In this document: positions 17,941 through 26,801 of the stretch, piece after piece
Numbering within the stretch: position 1 is the stretch's first letter
How the letters are laid out: every line of letters starts with the position of its first letter
Notes under the pieces: model-generated
Database searches by the model: none
The model's input: only the letters and a program-made list of their open reading frames with translations
Told to the model about the DNA's origin: nothing
Position numbers and translations under genes: made by a program
Source: Fusobacterium sp.
GTDB taxonomy: Bacteria; Fusobacteriota; Fusobacteriia; Fusobacteriales; Fusobacteriaceae
Direction of reading: 5' to 3'
DNA length: 64,000 bases
NCBI RefSeq assembly: GCF_032477075.1
Contig: NZ_JAWDXO010000023.1
Location: 1-64,000 of the forward strand

Positions 17941-18738
17941 ATGAAAAAATTTATTTTGGTTATAAATATATTTTTTATATTTATTTCACAATTAAAAGCT
18001 TCTGAGTTTCTAGAAAATGATGAAATAAAACATATATTTAAGGGTAAAAATATTAATGGAACTCTTGTTATCTATGATTTAAAAAAAGATGTTTTTATAG
18101 GTTATAATAGAGAAAGAGCTGAACAAGAGTTTTACCCTGCTTCAACTTTTAAAATTTTTAGTAGCTTAATAGGATTAGAAACTGAAAGTGTCATGAATGT
18201 TGATGAAGTTTTTTATAAGTATGATGGTAAAAAGGTTTTTCTTAAATCTTGGGCTAAAGATTCAAGTTTAAGATATGCAATAAAAGTATCTCAAGTTCCT
18301 GCTTATAAAGAATTAGCGAAAAAAATAGGTTTAAAATTAATGAAAGAAAATATTGAAAAATTAAATTATGGTAATAAAAATATTGGAACAAAAGTAGATT
18401 CTTTCTGGCTACATGGCCCTTTAAAAATTAGTGCATTTGAACAGATAGACTTATTAACTCTTTTAGCACAAAAAAAATTATCTTATAATATTAAGCATCA
18501 AGAGGAAATTTCTGATATTACAATTTTAGAAAAAGGTAAAGATTATGTATTACATGGCAAAACAGGCTGGGCAACTAATAATATAGAAATTCCAATAGGA
18601 TGGTTTGTTGGCTGGTTGGAAACTTCTGATAATATTTTTATTTTTGCCACTAATATTGATAATTCCACTGCTGAACTTCTACCTAAAAGAGAAGAAATAG
18701 AAAGAGAAAGTTTTAAAAAACTAAATATTTTAAACTAA
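17941..18738 (+). CDS. Class D (OXA-type) beta-lactamase
   Basis: The 265-residue protein has a 20-residue signal peptide and every class D hallmark in order: STFK at residues 68-71 with the nucleophile Ser68 and the Lys71 that is normally carboxylated, SQV at 117-119, YGN at 143-145, Trp156, and KTG at 207-209. It should hydrolyse penicillins in the periplasm. Fusobacteria are known to carry their own OXA lineage (OXA-85 group), and the low-GC codon use here matches the neighbours, so it looks resident rather than newly acquired. The substrate range cannot be predicted. Confidence 0.95.
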   Translation: MKKFILVINIFFIFISQLKASEFLENDEIKHIFKGKNINGTLVIYDLKKDVFIGYNRERAEQEFYPASTFKIFSSLIGLETESVMNVDEVFYKYDGKKVFLKSWAKDSSLRYAIKVSQVPAYKELAKKIGLKLMKENIEKLNYGNKNIGTKVDSFWLHGPLKISAFEQIDLLTLLAQKKLSYNIKHQEEISDITILEKGKDYVLHGKTGWATNNIEIPIGWFVGWLETSDNIFIFATNIDNSTAELLPKREEIERESFKKLNILN

Positions 18739-18848
18739 TATTAGTGCAATTTGAAAGTAAAATCAATTCTTAATGCTTTGTGTATTGTAAAATATATTTG
18801 ACTTCATCAGTAATGAAATTAAAAGATAACAAAAATGGAGGGTATATT

Positions 18849-19163
18849 ATGGAGAATATTTATGATGAATTGATATGTCTATTTTTAAATGATGGATATG
18901 AGATTACTGACATGGTTGAATCTGGAATGGAAGCACATGGTAAAAATGAATTTGTATTCTCAATGATGAAAGATGGAGAATATTTTGAAGCAGTATTATA
19001 TTTAGCAGATAATGATGCTGTTGTAAGTTATGATATACTTTCATCAGAATATCAGACAGATATATTTGTTGATAATCCTATAAATCAAGAAAAGACATCC
19101 CAATGGCATAATAAGTTGGCTACTGAAATCAAACGCTTAAAGTTAGAAAATTTTAAAATGTAA
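18849..19163 (+). CDS. Small acidic hypothetical protein
   Basis: The ATG at 18849 follows a GGAGGG site; this gives 104 residues. The protein is soluble and acidic, with an N-terminal helix (NIYDELICLFLNDGYE) and several short strands. It resembles small immunity- or regulatory-type proteins in size, but I do not recognise a family. It stands 110 nt downstream of the beta-lactamase gene and could be co-transcribed. Confidence 0.65.
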   Translation: MENIYDELICLFLNDGYEITDMVESGMEAHGKNEFVFSMMKDGEYFEAVLYLADNDAVVSYDILSSEYQTDIFVDNPINQEKTSQWHNKLATEIKRLKLENFKM

Positions 19164-19273
19164 TTCCTCTTCTGAACATAGGACAAATACAGACAGTCTA
19201 ATGTATCAAGACCTGTAATGTAAGAGATTTGGAACAATCATATGAATGAGAAGAATATAATTTTTCCAATTTA

Positions 19274-19548
19274 ATGAAAGATTTAGAATTACTAAAAGAA
19301 AAATTTGAACACTATCAAGTTAGAAAAAATATGATTCAAAAATTTTACTATTATACTGAAAATGTAAATGGATACTGGGATTCATTTACTATTAGTGTGA
19401 AAAAAATCGTGCCTATTTCTGTCCTGTATTTATTGAGCCATTTATCAATGCTTTATATCAAACTCTTGAAGATCTTCAGATAAAATTCTTGATGAAAATT
19501 AATACAGTTTTTGAACTTAAGGATAAATTTATTTTAAAATATAGGTAA
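19274..19548 (+). pseudogene. Frameshifted small gene
   Basis: The frame from 19274 reads sensibly to about residue 44 (SFTISVKK), then a run of seven A shifts it into a hydrophobic nonsense tail. Adding one A restores a continuous frame, KNRAYFCPVFIEPFINALYQ and onward to a stop at 19546-19548, giving about 91 residues. Function is unknown. The initiator region has no strong ribosome site, so the 5' end may also be missing. Confidence 0.6.
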
Positions 19549-19562
19549 AATTATTTTATCTT

Positions 19563-20342
19563 TTATTTCATAGACATTTTTTTAAAAAATTGATAAAGGA
19601 AACTTTCTACTAATGCTATTGCTATTACTAGTAAAAAATGTAATATTGCTGAACTACTTTTATAAACATATAATATAATTGCATAAAAACCTATAAATAC
19701 AGCATTATTTATTAAACTTCCTAATAAATATAATAAAAAATAACCAAACTTATTCTCCTTATCATTAATAAAATAAATTACATATATTATAAAAAATATA
19801 AGAGACAATAAAAAACTTATACCAATAAAGTATATAAATATACTTTGAATTAAGGATATGCTAAAAATAAACATATTTATTGTTTCTTCATATTTTCTAA
19901 AATTGCATTTCTTAAAAAATGTATAAAGAAATCCACTGATTAATCCTGATCCTATTATAATAAAAATATTTTTTATTATAAGTTCTTTATCTAAAAAAAG
20001 CAAATGTATTATTCCAGATAACATATCAAGGGTATTTATACACAATATATTTACTCCCAAAAATAGAGAAAAATAGATAGAGTCATATTCTTCATCTTTT
20101 ACAATTTTATAAAATAAAATTGCTACTATATATAAAGCCCATATTACTGGATTACTGCTAGTACTTATATTTGATTTATTAGATTCTTGTAAAAAAATAA
20201 TTGCTATTGTATGAAGTATAGAAACTGTAAAAACAAATTTATTTATTACTACTTTATGCTTACTAAAATATTTATTTAAATATATTAACCCCAGAATTAA
20301 CAAAATAACAAATAAAATAATTTCTTGTCCACTAGATAACAC
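19563..20342 (-). CDS. Polytopic membrane protein, unknown family
   Basis: The 259-residue protein is almost entirely hydrophobic, with about eight predicted membrane helices separated by short Lys-rich loops. The two halves may be a loose repeat, since each contains a cytoplasmic Phe-Phe-Lys-Lys type turn (LYTFFKKCNF and LYQFFKKMSM). I recognise no domain. The start follows AAGGGGGAAG. Confidence 0.65.
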   Translation of the reverse strand: MLSSGQEIILFVILLILGLIYLNKYFSKHKVVINKFVFTVSILHTIAIIFLQESNKSNISTSSNPVIWALYIVAILFYKIVKDEEYDSIYFSLFLGVNILCINTLDMLSGIIHLLFLDKELIIKNIFIIIGSGLISGFLYTFFKKCNFRKYEETINMFIFSISLIQSIFIYFIGISFLLSLIFFIIYVIYFINDKENKFGYFLLYLLGSLINNAVFIGFYAIILYVYKSSSAILHFLLVIAIALVESFLYQFFKKMSMK

Positions 20343-20545
20343 TTCTTCCCCCTTGATAAAAAGAAAAATGATACAACTCTTCTTTTCAGTTTTTAATTTT
20401 CTTTTTCTAGCTTATTCTATCATTTTGATGACATATTGTCAATTTTCTCCCTATATTTCATTCAATACTATTTTATTTATTCCAAGCTCTAAAATAATAA
20501 CTCTAAAAAGCTTGAATATTATAGCATAGGGTAGGAAATATAAAA

Positions 20546-20564
20546 AATAGGGAAATTCCCTATT
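20546..20564. terminator. Hairpin in gene-free stretch
   Basis: The palindrome AATAGGGAA / TTCCCTATT lies in the 615-nt region 20343-20957 that holds no intact gene. It may mark the end of a lost transcript. Confidence 0.4.
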
Positions 20565-20711
20565 CTACAGTCATAATCTTACATTCTCTTTTCTTTACCC
20601 AATAAAATCAGATATTTGTTATATTTAATACTGAGCAAAGTAATTGCTCTCCCAGTTTGAGTTATTGGTCTATGTTACTTAAAGAATTACAAACCTAATA
20701 AAATATATCCA

Positions 20712-20866
20712 TTAAATAGTCATTTCTAACCATTCATCCATTTCTTTGAAACCAAACTTTTTATAAACTGGTCTTCTTAATTTTGAGGCACCAAGCCAAA
20801 CTTTTTCAATTCCTGCTTTTTGTATATCTTCTACCAGCCCGTTTAATAAAGATGTGACAATTCCTT
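20712..20866 (-). pseudogene. Remnant of a GNAT acetyltransferase
   Basis: On the minus strand a frame of about 50 codons reads GIVTSLLNGLVEDI, GIEKVWLGASKLRR and VYKKFGFKEMDEWLEM, then a stop. This is the C-terminal acetyl-CoA-binding half of a GNAT protein, including the late Tyr-Lys-Lys-Phe-Gly-Phe motif. An in-frame stop lies right before it and no N-terminal half is present. Confidence 0.7.
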
Positions 20867-20957
20867 ATTTTAAGAACCATAACAAATCTATATTTCATTT
20901 TTCTTAAAAATATATTATAATTAACATTGAACTTAATAAATATTTGAGGAGAAAGAA

Positions 20958-22055
20958 ATGAATATCAATAATATTATTATCTATTTAATGATATTTTTTA
21001 TGTTAGTTGGTGCTGTTGACAGACTATTGGGAAACAGATTTGGTTATGGAAAGAAATTTGAAGAAGGAATCATGGCTATTGGAACACTTTCTCTGGCTAT
21101 GTTAGGAATAATTTCTCTTTCTCCCTTGATAGCTTCAGCTTTAAAACCAGTTATTACACCACTGTATAAATTGGTAGGTGCTGATCCAGCAATGTTTGCT
21201 GGAACTATTTTAGCTAATGATATGGGTGGTTATTCATTAAGTGTAGAACTTGCTTTATCTCAGGAAGCTGGACTTTTTGGCGGATTATTTCTGGCTGCTA
21301 CTATGGGAGCTACTCTTTCTTTTACTATTCCTGTTGCTATGGGAATAATAAATAAAGATGATGAAAAATATCTGTCTAAAGGTATTATGGCTGGTATTTC
21401 TACTATTCCTATTGGTTGTTTTTTTGGAGGATTGATAGCAGGTTTCAGCATTAAAATGCTTATACTTAATTTAATACCTACTATTATTTTTGCTTTTCTT
21501 ATTTGCATAGCTCTTCTTAAGTATCCTAAAGCTGTATCAAAATCTTTTTCTATTTTTTCTAAAATTATTTTTATTGCTATAACAATAGGACTGGCATTAC
21601 AAATAGTAGAAACACTTACTGGAAAAATATTGGTTCAAGGAATGATTCCTGCTCTTGAAGCAGTCAAAATAATATGTAAAATTGGAATGACTTTAGCAGG
21701 AGCTTTTCCAATGGTATATTTTATAACAAAGGTATTTAGAACTCCATTAATTAGATTAGGAAAATTATTTGGAATAAATGAAAATTCTACTGCTGGAATT
21801 ATTGCTTGTCTTGCTCATAATATTCCTATGTATAATATATTAAAAGATATGGATGAAAGAGGGAAATTATTAAATATTGCTTTTTCTGTCAGTGGAGCTT
21901 TTGTTTTAGGAAGTCATCTTGGATTTACTGCTGGAGTTGGTACTGCTCTTGTGTTTCCTGTAATAGCTGCTAAGCTTATAGGTGGAATTTCAGCTATGTT
22001 TGTAGCAAACTTTATTTATAATAAGGAATTTAAGAATTCAAAAAAATTAAATTAA
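20958..22055 (+). CDS. eutH: EutH-type ethanolamine transporter
   Basis: The 365-residue protein has about ten to eleven membrane helices and matches EutH throughout: MAIGTLSLAMLGIISLSP, DPAMFAGTILANDMGGY, ENSTAGIIACLAHNIPM and SGAFVLGSHLGFTAG. EutH moves ethanolamine across the inner membrane for use by ethanolamine ammonia-lyase. No other eut or microcompartment gene is in the window, so it is a solitary copy here. It has its own GGAG site and a terminator. Confidence 0.93.
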   Translation: MNINNIIIYLMIFFMLVGAVDRLLGNRFGYGKKFEEGIMAIGTLSLAMLGIISLSPLIASALKPVITPLYKLVGADPAMFAGTILANDMGGYSLSVELALSQEAGLFGGLFLAATMGATLSFTIPVAMGIINKDDEKYLSKGIMAGISTIPIGCFFGGLIAGFSIKMLILNLIPTIIFAFLICIALLKYPKAVSKSFSIFSKIIFIAITIGLALQIVETLTGKILVQGMIPALEAVKIICKIGMTLAGAFPMVYFITKVFRTPLIRLGKLFGINENSTAGIIACLAHNIPMYNILKDMDERGKLLNIAFSVSGAFVLGSHLGFTAGVGTALVFPVIAAKLIGGISAMFVANFIYNKEFKNSKKLN

Positions 22056-22057
22056 TT

Positions 22058-22108
22058 AAAAAGCCAGCCTTTATTTTGATAATAACTCAAACTTGTGACT
22101 GGCTTTTT
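22058..22108 (+). terminator. Terminator of eutH
   Basis: The stem AAAAAGCCAG / CTGGCTTTTT closes a 31-nt loop directly after the eutH stop, ending in a T-run. Confidence 0.85.
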
Positions 22109-22110
22109 CA

Positions 22111-22198
22111 TTTTTTCTCTAATCTTTCAATACATTACATTTCGCTATATTCAAATTTATTTTTTTATTTTTTTCTCTAATCTTTCAATTATTACATT
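22111..22198. repeat. Near-direct repeat of a gene 3' end
   Basis: About 30 bases beginning TTTTTTCTCTAATCTTTC occur at 22111-22140 and again from 22169, the second being the last codons of the PP2C-like gene. The outer copy is non-coding and looks like a decayed tandem duplication of that gene's 3' end. Confidence 0.6.
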
Positions 22199-24046
22199 AT
22201 ATCTTTGTGAAGGCATATATTCATTATATCTTAATTTTTTATATTGGCTCATAGCCTCTTTATATTTGTTTTTAGCTACTTCTTTGTTATTCTTATCTCT
22301 TATAAGCCTGTCACCATCTAATTCGCTTTGTACCCCTCTTAAAAGAATCCCATTCATATTTATTTTCCCTTTAATCATCTCTGTCATTTTAGAATCTTTT
22401 GATTTTTTTAAAGCTGAAGTATAAAGTTCATATGATTTATAATATCTAAATTGGTTAAACATTCTATTTCCTTCCTTTAAAAGCGATTCAGCTGTTGCTG
22501 CTTTTACAGGAGTTTTCTTTGGTGCAGGAGATTTTTCTGCCTCTATCTTTTCAATTATTTCAACATAAATAGGTTTTTGAGTATTTTCCAAAAAGATTGG
22601 AGCTATTCTTTCATATATTTCCATTGCTTCTTTTTTCATCTGCTGTCTTTTCTTATTTGTATTTGCTTTTTGAAGATACAATTCATCAGCTTTTAATTTT
22701 TCTTCATATGCAGAATTTAAAGTTTCAGCAGTTGCCAATTTGTATTTAACTTCATCTTTTAAGCTGTTGTCTTCTCTTAAATCTGAAGCAAGTACACTGG
22801 CAGATTTTAATTCATCTACAGCCTTTGAAAATTCTTGATTTTTAAGCATTATATCTGCTGTATTTGCACTCTGAGCCGTTTTCTCAGAAATATTAGCTTG
22901 ATTTAAAAAATACTCTAAATCTTTTATACTTTCCTCGTATCTATTTCCTCTGAATTTACTTAATTCCATATATTTTTCAATACCAGCTTGATATTCTTCT
23001 GAAGCAGCTCTATATTTTCTTTCTGCCATAAATACATCACCAGATTTTTCTTTTTCTACAGCATAGCTATAGATTTTTTCCAGCTTCTGATATTGGAAAA
23101 GTTTTTTTCCACCAAATATGATTAATAACAGGATTACTGCAATTATTCCAAGTTTATATGTTTTTGTTCCTATTGAATTAAAGCATTTCTTTAATTTAAC
23201 TAATCCACTTTCTGGTTCTGGGAGAAGAGGGGCAGGTCTGCTAATAAATATACCACACAATGTATGATTAGATAGATTCATATAGCAGTTTTTATTCATA
23301 ACTTTTACAAGATTTCCTATCCATTGTCCTGCTCTTTGAGATTTTGCAGTCTCTCTTTCAATGTCATCTTCATCAAGATTTTCCCATGCTCCTTGAGTCA
23401 GAAGAAGTATCTTATCATTTGGAAGAAGTGTCATTGTCTTAGAAATATTAACAGCTATATTTTTATCAATACCAAATTTATGTGTAAATATATTTCTATC
23501 TTTTCTAAATCTTATCTCATCATACAGTATTTTCTCTGCTTCATACATAAGAAAAGCCAATGTACTGTCTTTACTCTTTTTTATTATATAATTATCTCTA
23601 AGCATCATAAATCTTGCATTTCCCACATTTGCAAATGTTACTTTTGAATAATCTGTAACTGCCATTGCAATAGAACAGCTGCTGTATTCTTCTGCCATGT
23701 CACTGTTGCTTATCTGCATCTCTCTATATCTTCTATGTACATAAAGAATCATTCTTTCTATTTTTTTTCTGTCTATAGTAGGATTTTCTATAAATGCTTC
23801 TATCAGTGTTTCTCCAATAAAAGGTGCTATCTTATGTTCAAAGACACCTCCATTATTCCCATCTACTATTATCCAGCATCCATATTCTTCTAATTCAATG
23901 TATGTAAGATAATCATTATTTACATTCTTATCCCCTCTGTCAGAAAGAAAAGATGTTACAAATATGCTCTGATACTTTCTTCCTGAAAGATTCAGCTGCA
24001 TAGTTTTTTTCTCTTCATTTTCCTCTTTAATCTTTTCCCTATTCAT
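22157..24046 (-). CDS. PP2C-like (probably inactive) / TM / helical-repeat protein
   Basis: The 629-residue protein is a paralogue of the one at 41641-43905. Residues 20-270 have the PP2C fold: VNNDY with Asp45, IIVDG with Asp62, FANVGNARF where GDSR is expected, and LLLTQGAWENLD where SDG is expected. The late Asp-Asn motif reads SNHT. Two normal metal-ligand aspartates are therefore lost, so catalysis is doubtful. A single membrane helix (about 299-312) leads to about 300 residues of TPR-like helices outside the cytoplasm. It is the last gene of the injection-system cluster. Confidence 0.82.
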   Translation of the reverse strand: MNREKIKEENEEKKTMQLNLSGRKYQSIFVTSFLSDRGDKNVNNDYLTYIELEEYGCWIIVDGNNGGVFEHKIAPFIGETLIEAFIENPTIDRKKIERMILYVHRRYREMQISNSDMAEEYSSCSIAMAVTDYSKVTFANVGNARFMMLRDNYIIKKSKDSTLAFLMYEAEKILYDEIRFRKDRNIFTHKFGIDKNIAVNISKTMTLLPNDKILLLTQGAWENLDEDDIERETAKSQRAGQWIGNLVKVMNKNCYMNLSNHTLCGIFISRPAPLLPEPESGLVKLKKCFNSIGTKTYKLGIIAVILLLIIFGGKKLFQYQKLEKIYSYAVEKEKSGDVFMAERKYRAASEEYQAGIEKYMELSKFRGNRYEESIKDLEYFLNQANISEKTAQSANTADIMLKNQEFSKAVDELKSASVLASDLREDNSLKDEVKYKLATAETLNSAYEEKLKADELYLQKANTNKKRQQMKKEAMEIYERIAPIFLENTQKPIYVEIIEKIEAEKSPAPKKTPVKAATAESLLKEGNRMFNQFRYYKSYELYTSALKKSKDSKMTEMIKGKINMNGILLRGVQSELDGDRLIRDKNNKEVAKNKYKEAMSQYKKLRYNEYMPSQRYNVIIERLEKKIKK

Positions 24047-24072
24047 TTAATAACCTCATTTTTTATTTTTTA

Positions 24073-24381
24073 TTATATAAAATCTATTATCCCTTTAAAT
24101 ATTGAAAACTGATTTAAATTCATTACAGTCTCTTTATCTATTACAAGTTTTTCTCCTATATCTTCTTCAGCTTTTAATTCAACTTCATAATCTTTTATTG
24201 CTGCTATTCCATCTAATATATAATATTGTTTAATCAAATTTTTTTCATTATATTTTTCTAAAACTTTTTCTAATATTTTTTTCTCTTCTATGTTTTCTAA
24301 TGTTTCTTCTTCAATTGCTTCATCAACTGGAGAAAAAGCTATAAAATATGCAGGTTTATTAAATATATCAAATCGTATCAT
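24073..24381 (-). CDS. Small protein downstream of spike, unknown
   Basis: The 102-residue protein is acidic, with an N-terminal strand pair MIRFDIFNKPAYFIAF and a Glu/Lys-rich middle helix. No family is recognised. The start overlaps the end of the preceding gene by 14 nt, which argues for translational coupling and a joint role with that 268-residue protein. The position behind the VgrG-like gene suggests a spike or effector accessory. Confidence 0.65.
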   Translation of the reverse strand: MIRFDIFNKPAYFIAFSPVDEAIEEETLENIEEKKILEKVLEKYNEKNLIKQYYILDGIAAIKDYEVELKAEEDIGEKLVIDKETVMNLNQFSIFKGIIDFI

Positions 24382-25174
24382 TATCCTTTTTTATCTCCTC
24401 TATTTGATAATTGCAAGTGTAAGTTAGTAAATTTTTTATTTCAATATTTATTGTTTTTTCCATTTTTTTTAACAAATCATCTTCATCAAATATATATATT
24501 CCACTACCATTTAAATCAAAACTTCCTATTCTCTGATTCTCTGAAATATATGACAAAACTTTTTTTATATACTCTTGCCTATCAAATTTAGAACTTTCTT
24601 TTATTAAAAATTTTATTTGTTTCTCTTCTTTAGAGCTATCATCATATATTTCATATTGAACTGGAATATTAGCTAAAGGAAATAAGTTATAAAGAATTTT
24701 TTCTAGTCTCAAAGGACTTGATTTTTTTATTTCTTGATTGTATATTCCTAAAAATACATATGGAATCACATTAAATCTCTTTAACATTTCTTCTAATTTG
24801 GATTTATTATTAATAATTCTGCTCAATTCAAATACGAAATCTTTTAAACTTTCTTTTTTTAAATAGAAAAAAGTATCTTTTCTTAAAGCATCCCATTTTT
24901 TAATTATTTCATTGGAATTTCTAACTCTTATCACCTGCCACGCTTTATCGAGTTCATAACTTATTTCTTTAAAAATTTCATTTGTTTTTTCTAAAATTTT
25001 TTCTAATTCTCCATTTTTTTCTTCTAAATCTGTCAAAATAAAAAAATTCACTTTATCTTTCATAAATTCAAATGAAACATTTACTTTATTTTCTCTTATT
25101 TCGTTGTTTATTTTTTCTTCAATAATTACTTTATATTCTTTTGCTATATTTTGATTTTTAAAATATAAATTCAC
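24368..25174 (-). CDS. Unknown protein downstream of VgrG-like gene
   Basis: The 268-residue soluble protein has no signal peptide or membrane helix and is rich in Lys, Glu and Ile. The middle (about residues 85-150) looks helical, and it ends in a strand-rich part containing GSFDLNGSGIYIFDEDDLL. I do not recognise a domain. It starts 12 nt after the VgrG-like gene and overlaps the next small gene. An adaptor or baseplate role is a guess from position only. Confidence 0.65.
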   Translation of the reverse strand: MNLYFKNQNIAKEYKVIIEEKINNEIRENKVNVSFEFMKDKVNFFILTDLEEKNGELEKILEKTNEIFKEISYELDKAWQVIRVRNSNEIIKKWDALRKDTFFYLKKESLKDFVFELSRIINNKSKLEEMLKRFNVIPYVFLGIYNQEIKKSSPLRLEKILYNLFPLANIPVQYEIYDDSSKEEKQIKFLIKESSKFDRQEYIKKVLSYISENQRIGSFDLNGSGIYIFDEDDLLKKMEKTINIEIKNLLTYTCNYQIEEIKKDNDTI

Positions 25175-25186
25175 TATTTCCTCCCC

Positions 25187-26791
25187 TTATTTTTTTACAT
25201 TGTAAGCCCCTGTGGTTACATTATAAGACTGAGAATTTATATTTATTGCCTTATCAACACGTTCATTAAGCATTCCATATTCATTTTTTTTAGAATTTTT
25301 TACACTTTCAGAATAAGTTTCTCCTACTTCTACTTCACAAATATCAGTCAATATTGTAATCTTATTTTGATTTTCAATACTTATATTATTTTTTGAATAT
25401 ACTTTTATATCATTTTTACATTCAATAATTTTATTTTTAAATACTTCTTTTGATAATTCAGCACTTTCTATATAATAATTCTCTCTATTGACTTTAAATT
25501 CAAAAGAATTTATTTCACTTCCAGGTTCTTTTTTTGTTGTATAGTTTCTTACATATGGATTTGTAAATCTTATACTTCCTATATTATTAATTGCCCAGGC
25601 CACATAACCTTCAAACTCTTCTGTTGTTGGAAAAGTTACAGCTACAATATCTCCAATTTCTGGTGTACAGAAATATCCTGTATTACTTTGAGAATAAGGG
25701 GTAGCATATGGAAAAGAAAATCTTTCTTCATTTTTATCCAATAAAATCCAATCATTTATATTTTTAACTATTCTTTTATTTTGAATTTTATTTTTAGAAG
25801 TTTTTTCTATTCCCTTAGAAAAATCTATATTGATTATAGCCACAGCATTTTTGTCTTTACTCTCAGGCAAATATACAACTTTTCCTTCAATTGTGCAGCC
25901 CTTTATATTTTCATTAGAAATATATTCATAAATATATTCTTCCTGTCTCAAAAAATATTCTCCCATGAACTTACCATCTCTGAGTACTAATTTCCCTCTT
26001 GTTATATATCCTATATTTTTATTTTCTTTACAGAGAATATCCCCTAAGTTATAAAAATCTACTGAAGTAGCTTCATAAAAAACATTATTCTCCTTATCTA
26101 TTCCTTTTCCAAGATTTCCATTTTTTTTATTCCATTCTTTTTTTATATCAATATTTTTTGAAAATCCTAGAGTAATTCCACCATTATCACCATTAAATAC
26201 TCCCATACCTAGATGAGACATTATTCTTAATAAAAATTCCCAGTCAGTTTCAAAATACTGAATTATAATTCCATTTCTTATTTTAGAAAAAAGTTTTTTA
26301 TTCAAATTATCTTCTTCTTTTTCTTTATCACTATTATCTATTCCTACTATATTTATAATATTTGGATATTTCTTTAAAATACTTTTAATAATATCTATAT
26401 ATCTTATGTTTGGATTTTGATACACTCTATAATATTTTTCTCTATCCATTATTTCACTTTTCGATAAAGCTCTTAATTTAATATTTATATCCCCTGAATC
26501 TTCTTCAAATAATGATATATTTTGAATTATTCCTGAAAAATATATTCTTTCACTTAAGGAAAAAGCAAATAAAGTATCATTATTAAGCTTATTTATTAAG
26601 GTTTCTTTTGAATAAATAATCCATTCATTTTTAAATTCATTTTTCACTTTAATTTTTATTATAATTTCAGTATGTTTATTTTCATTAAAATTAATCTCTA
26701 AATTATTTATATTATAACCTTCTGGGCTAATCTCATTATTATTTAATATTAATTTTAAATCTGCTATTGAATAATTATTGTCAATTGTCAT
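25187..26791 (-). CDS. VgrG-like spike protein
   Basis: The 534-residue protein follows the VgrG/Pvc8 plan. Residues 1-300 form a gp27-like hub, with the landmark QYFETDWEFLLRIMSHLGMG near residue 180. About 390-420 is the gp5-like OB domain with FSFPYATPYSQSN, GYFCTPEIGDIVAVTF and GYVAWAIN. The C-terminus (430-534) alternates short strands like the beta-helix needle and has no fused enzyme domain. In injection systems this trimer caps the tube and carries a PAAR tip. It follows the PAAR-like effector gene by 10 nt behind AAAGGAG. Confidence 0.88.
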   Translation of the reverse strand: MTIDNNYSIADLKLILNNNEISPEGYNINNLEINFNENKHTEIIIKIKVKNEFKNEWIIYSKETLINKLNNDTLFAFSLSERIYFSGIIQNISLFEEDSGDINIKLRALSKSEIMDREKYYRVYQNPNIRYIDIIKSILKKYPNIINIVGIDNSDKEKEEDNLNKKLFSKIRNGIIIQYFETDWEFLLRIMSHLGMGVFNGDNGGITLGFSKNIDIKKEWNKKNGNLGKGIDKENNVFYEATSVDFYNLGDILCKENKNIGYITRGKLVLRDGKFMGEYFLRQEEYIYEYISNENIKGCTIEGKVVYLPESKDKNAVAIINIDFSKGIEKTSKNKIQNKRIVKNINDWILLDKNEERFSFPYATPYSQSNTGYFCTPEIGDIVAVTFPTTEEFEGYVAWAINNIGSIRFTNPYVRNYTTKKEPGSEINSFEFKVNRENYYIESAELSKEVFKNKIIECKNDIKVYSKNNISIENQNKITILTDICEVEVGETYSESVKNSKKNEYGMLNERVDKAININSQSYNVTTGAYNVKK

Positions 26792-26801
26792 ATTATCTCC
26801 T

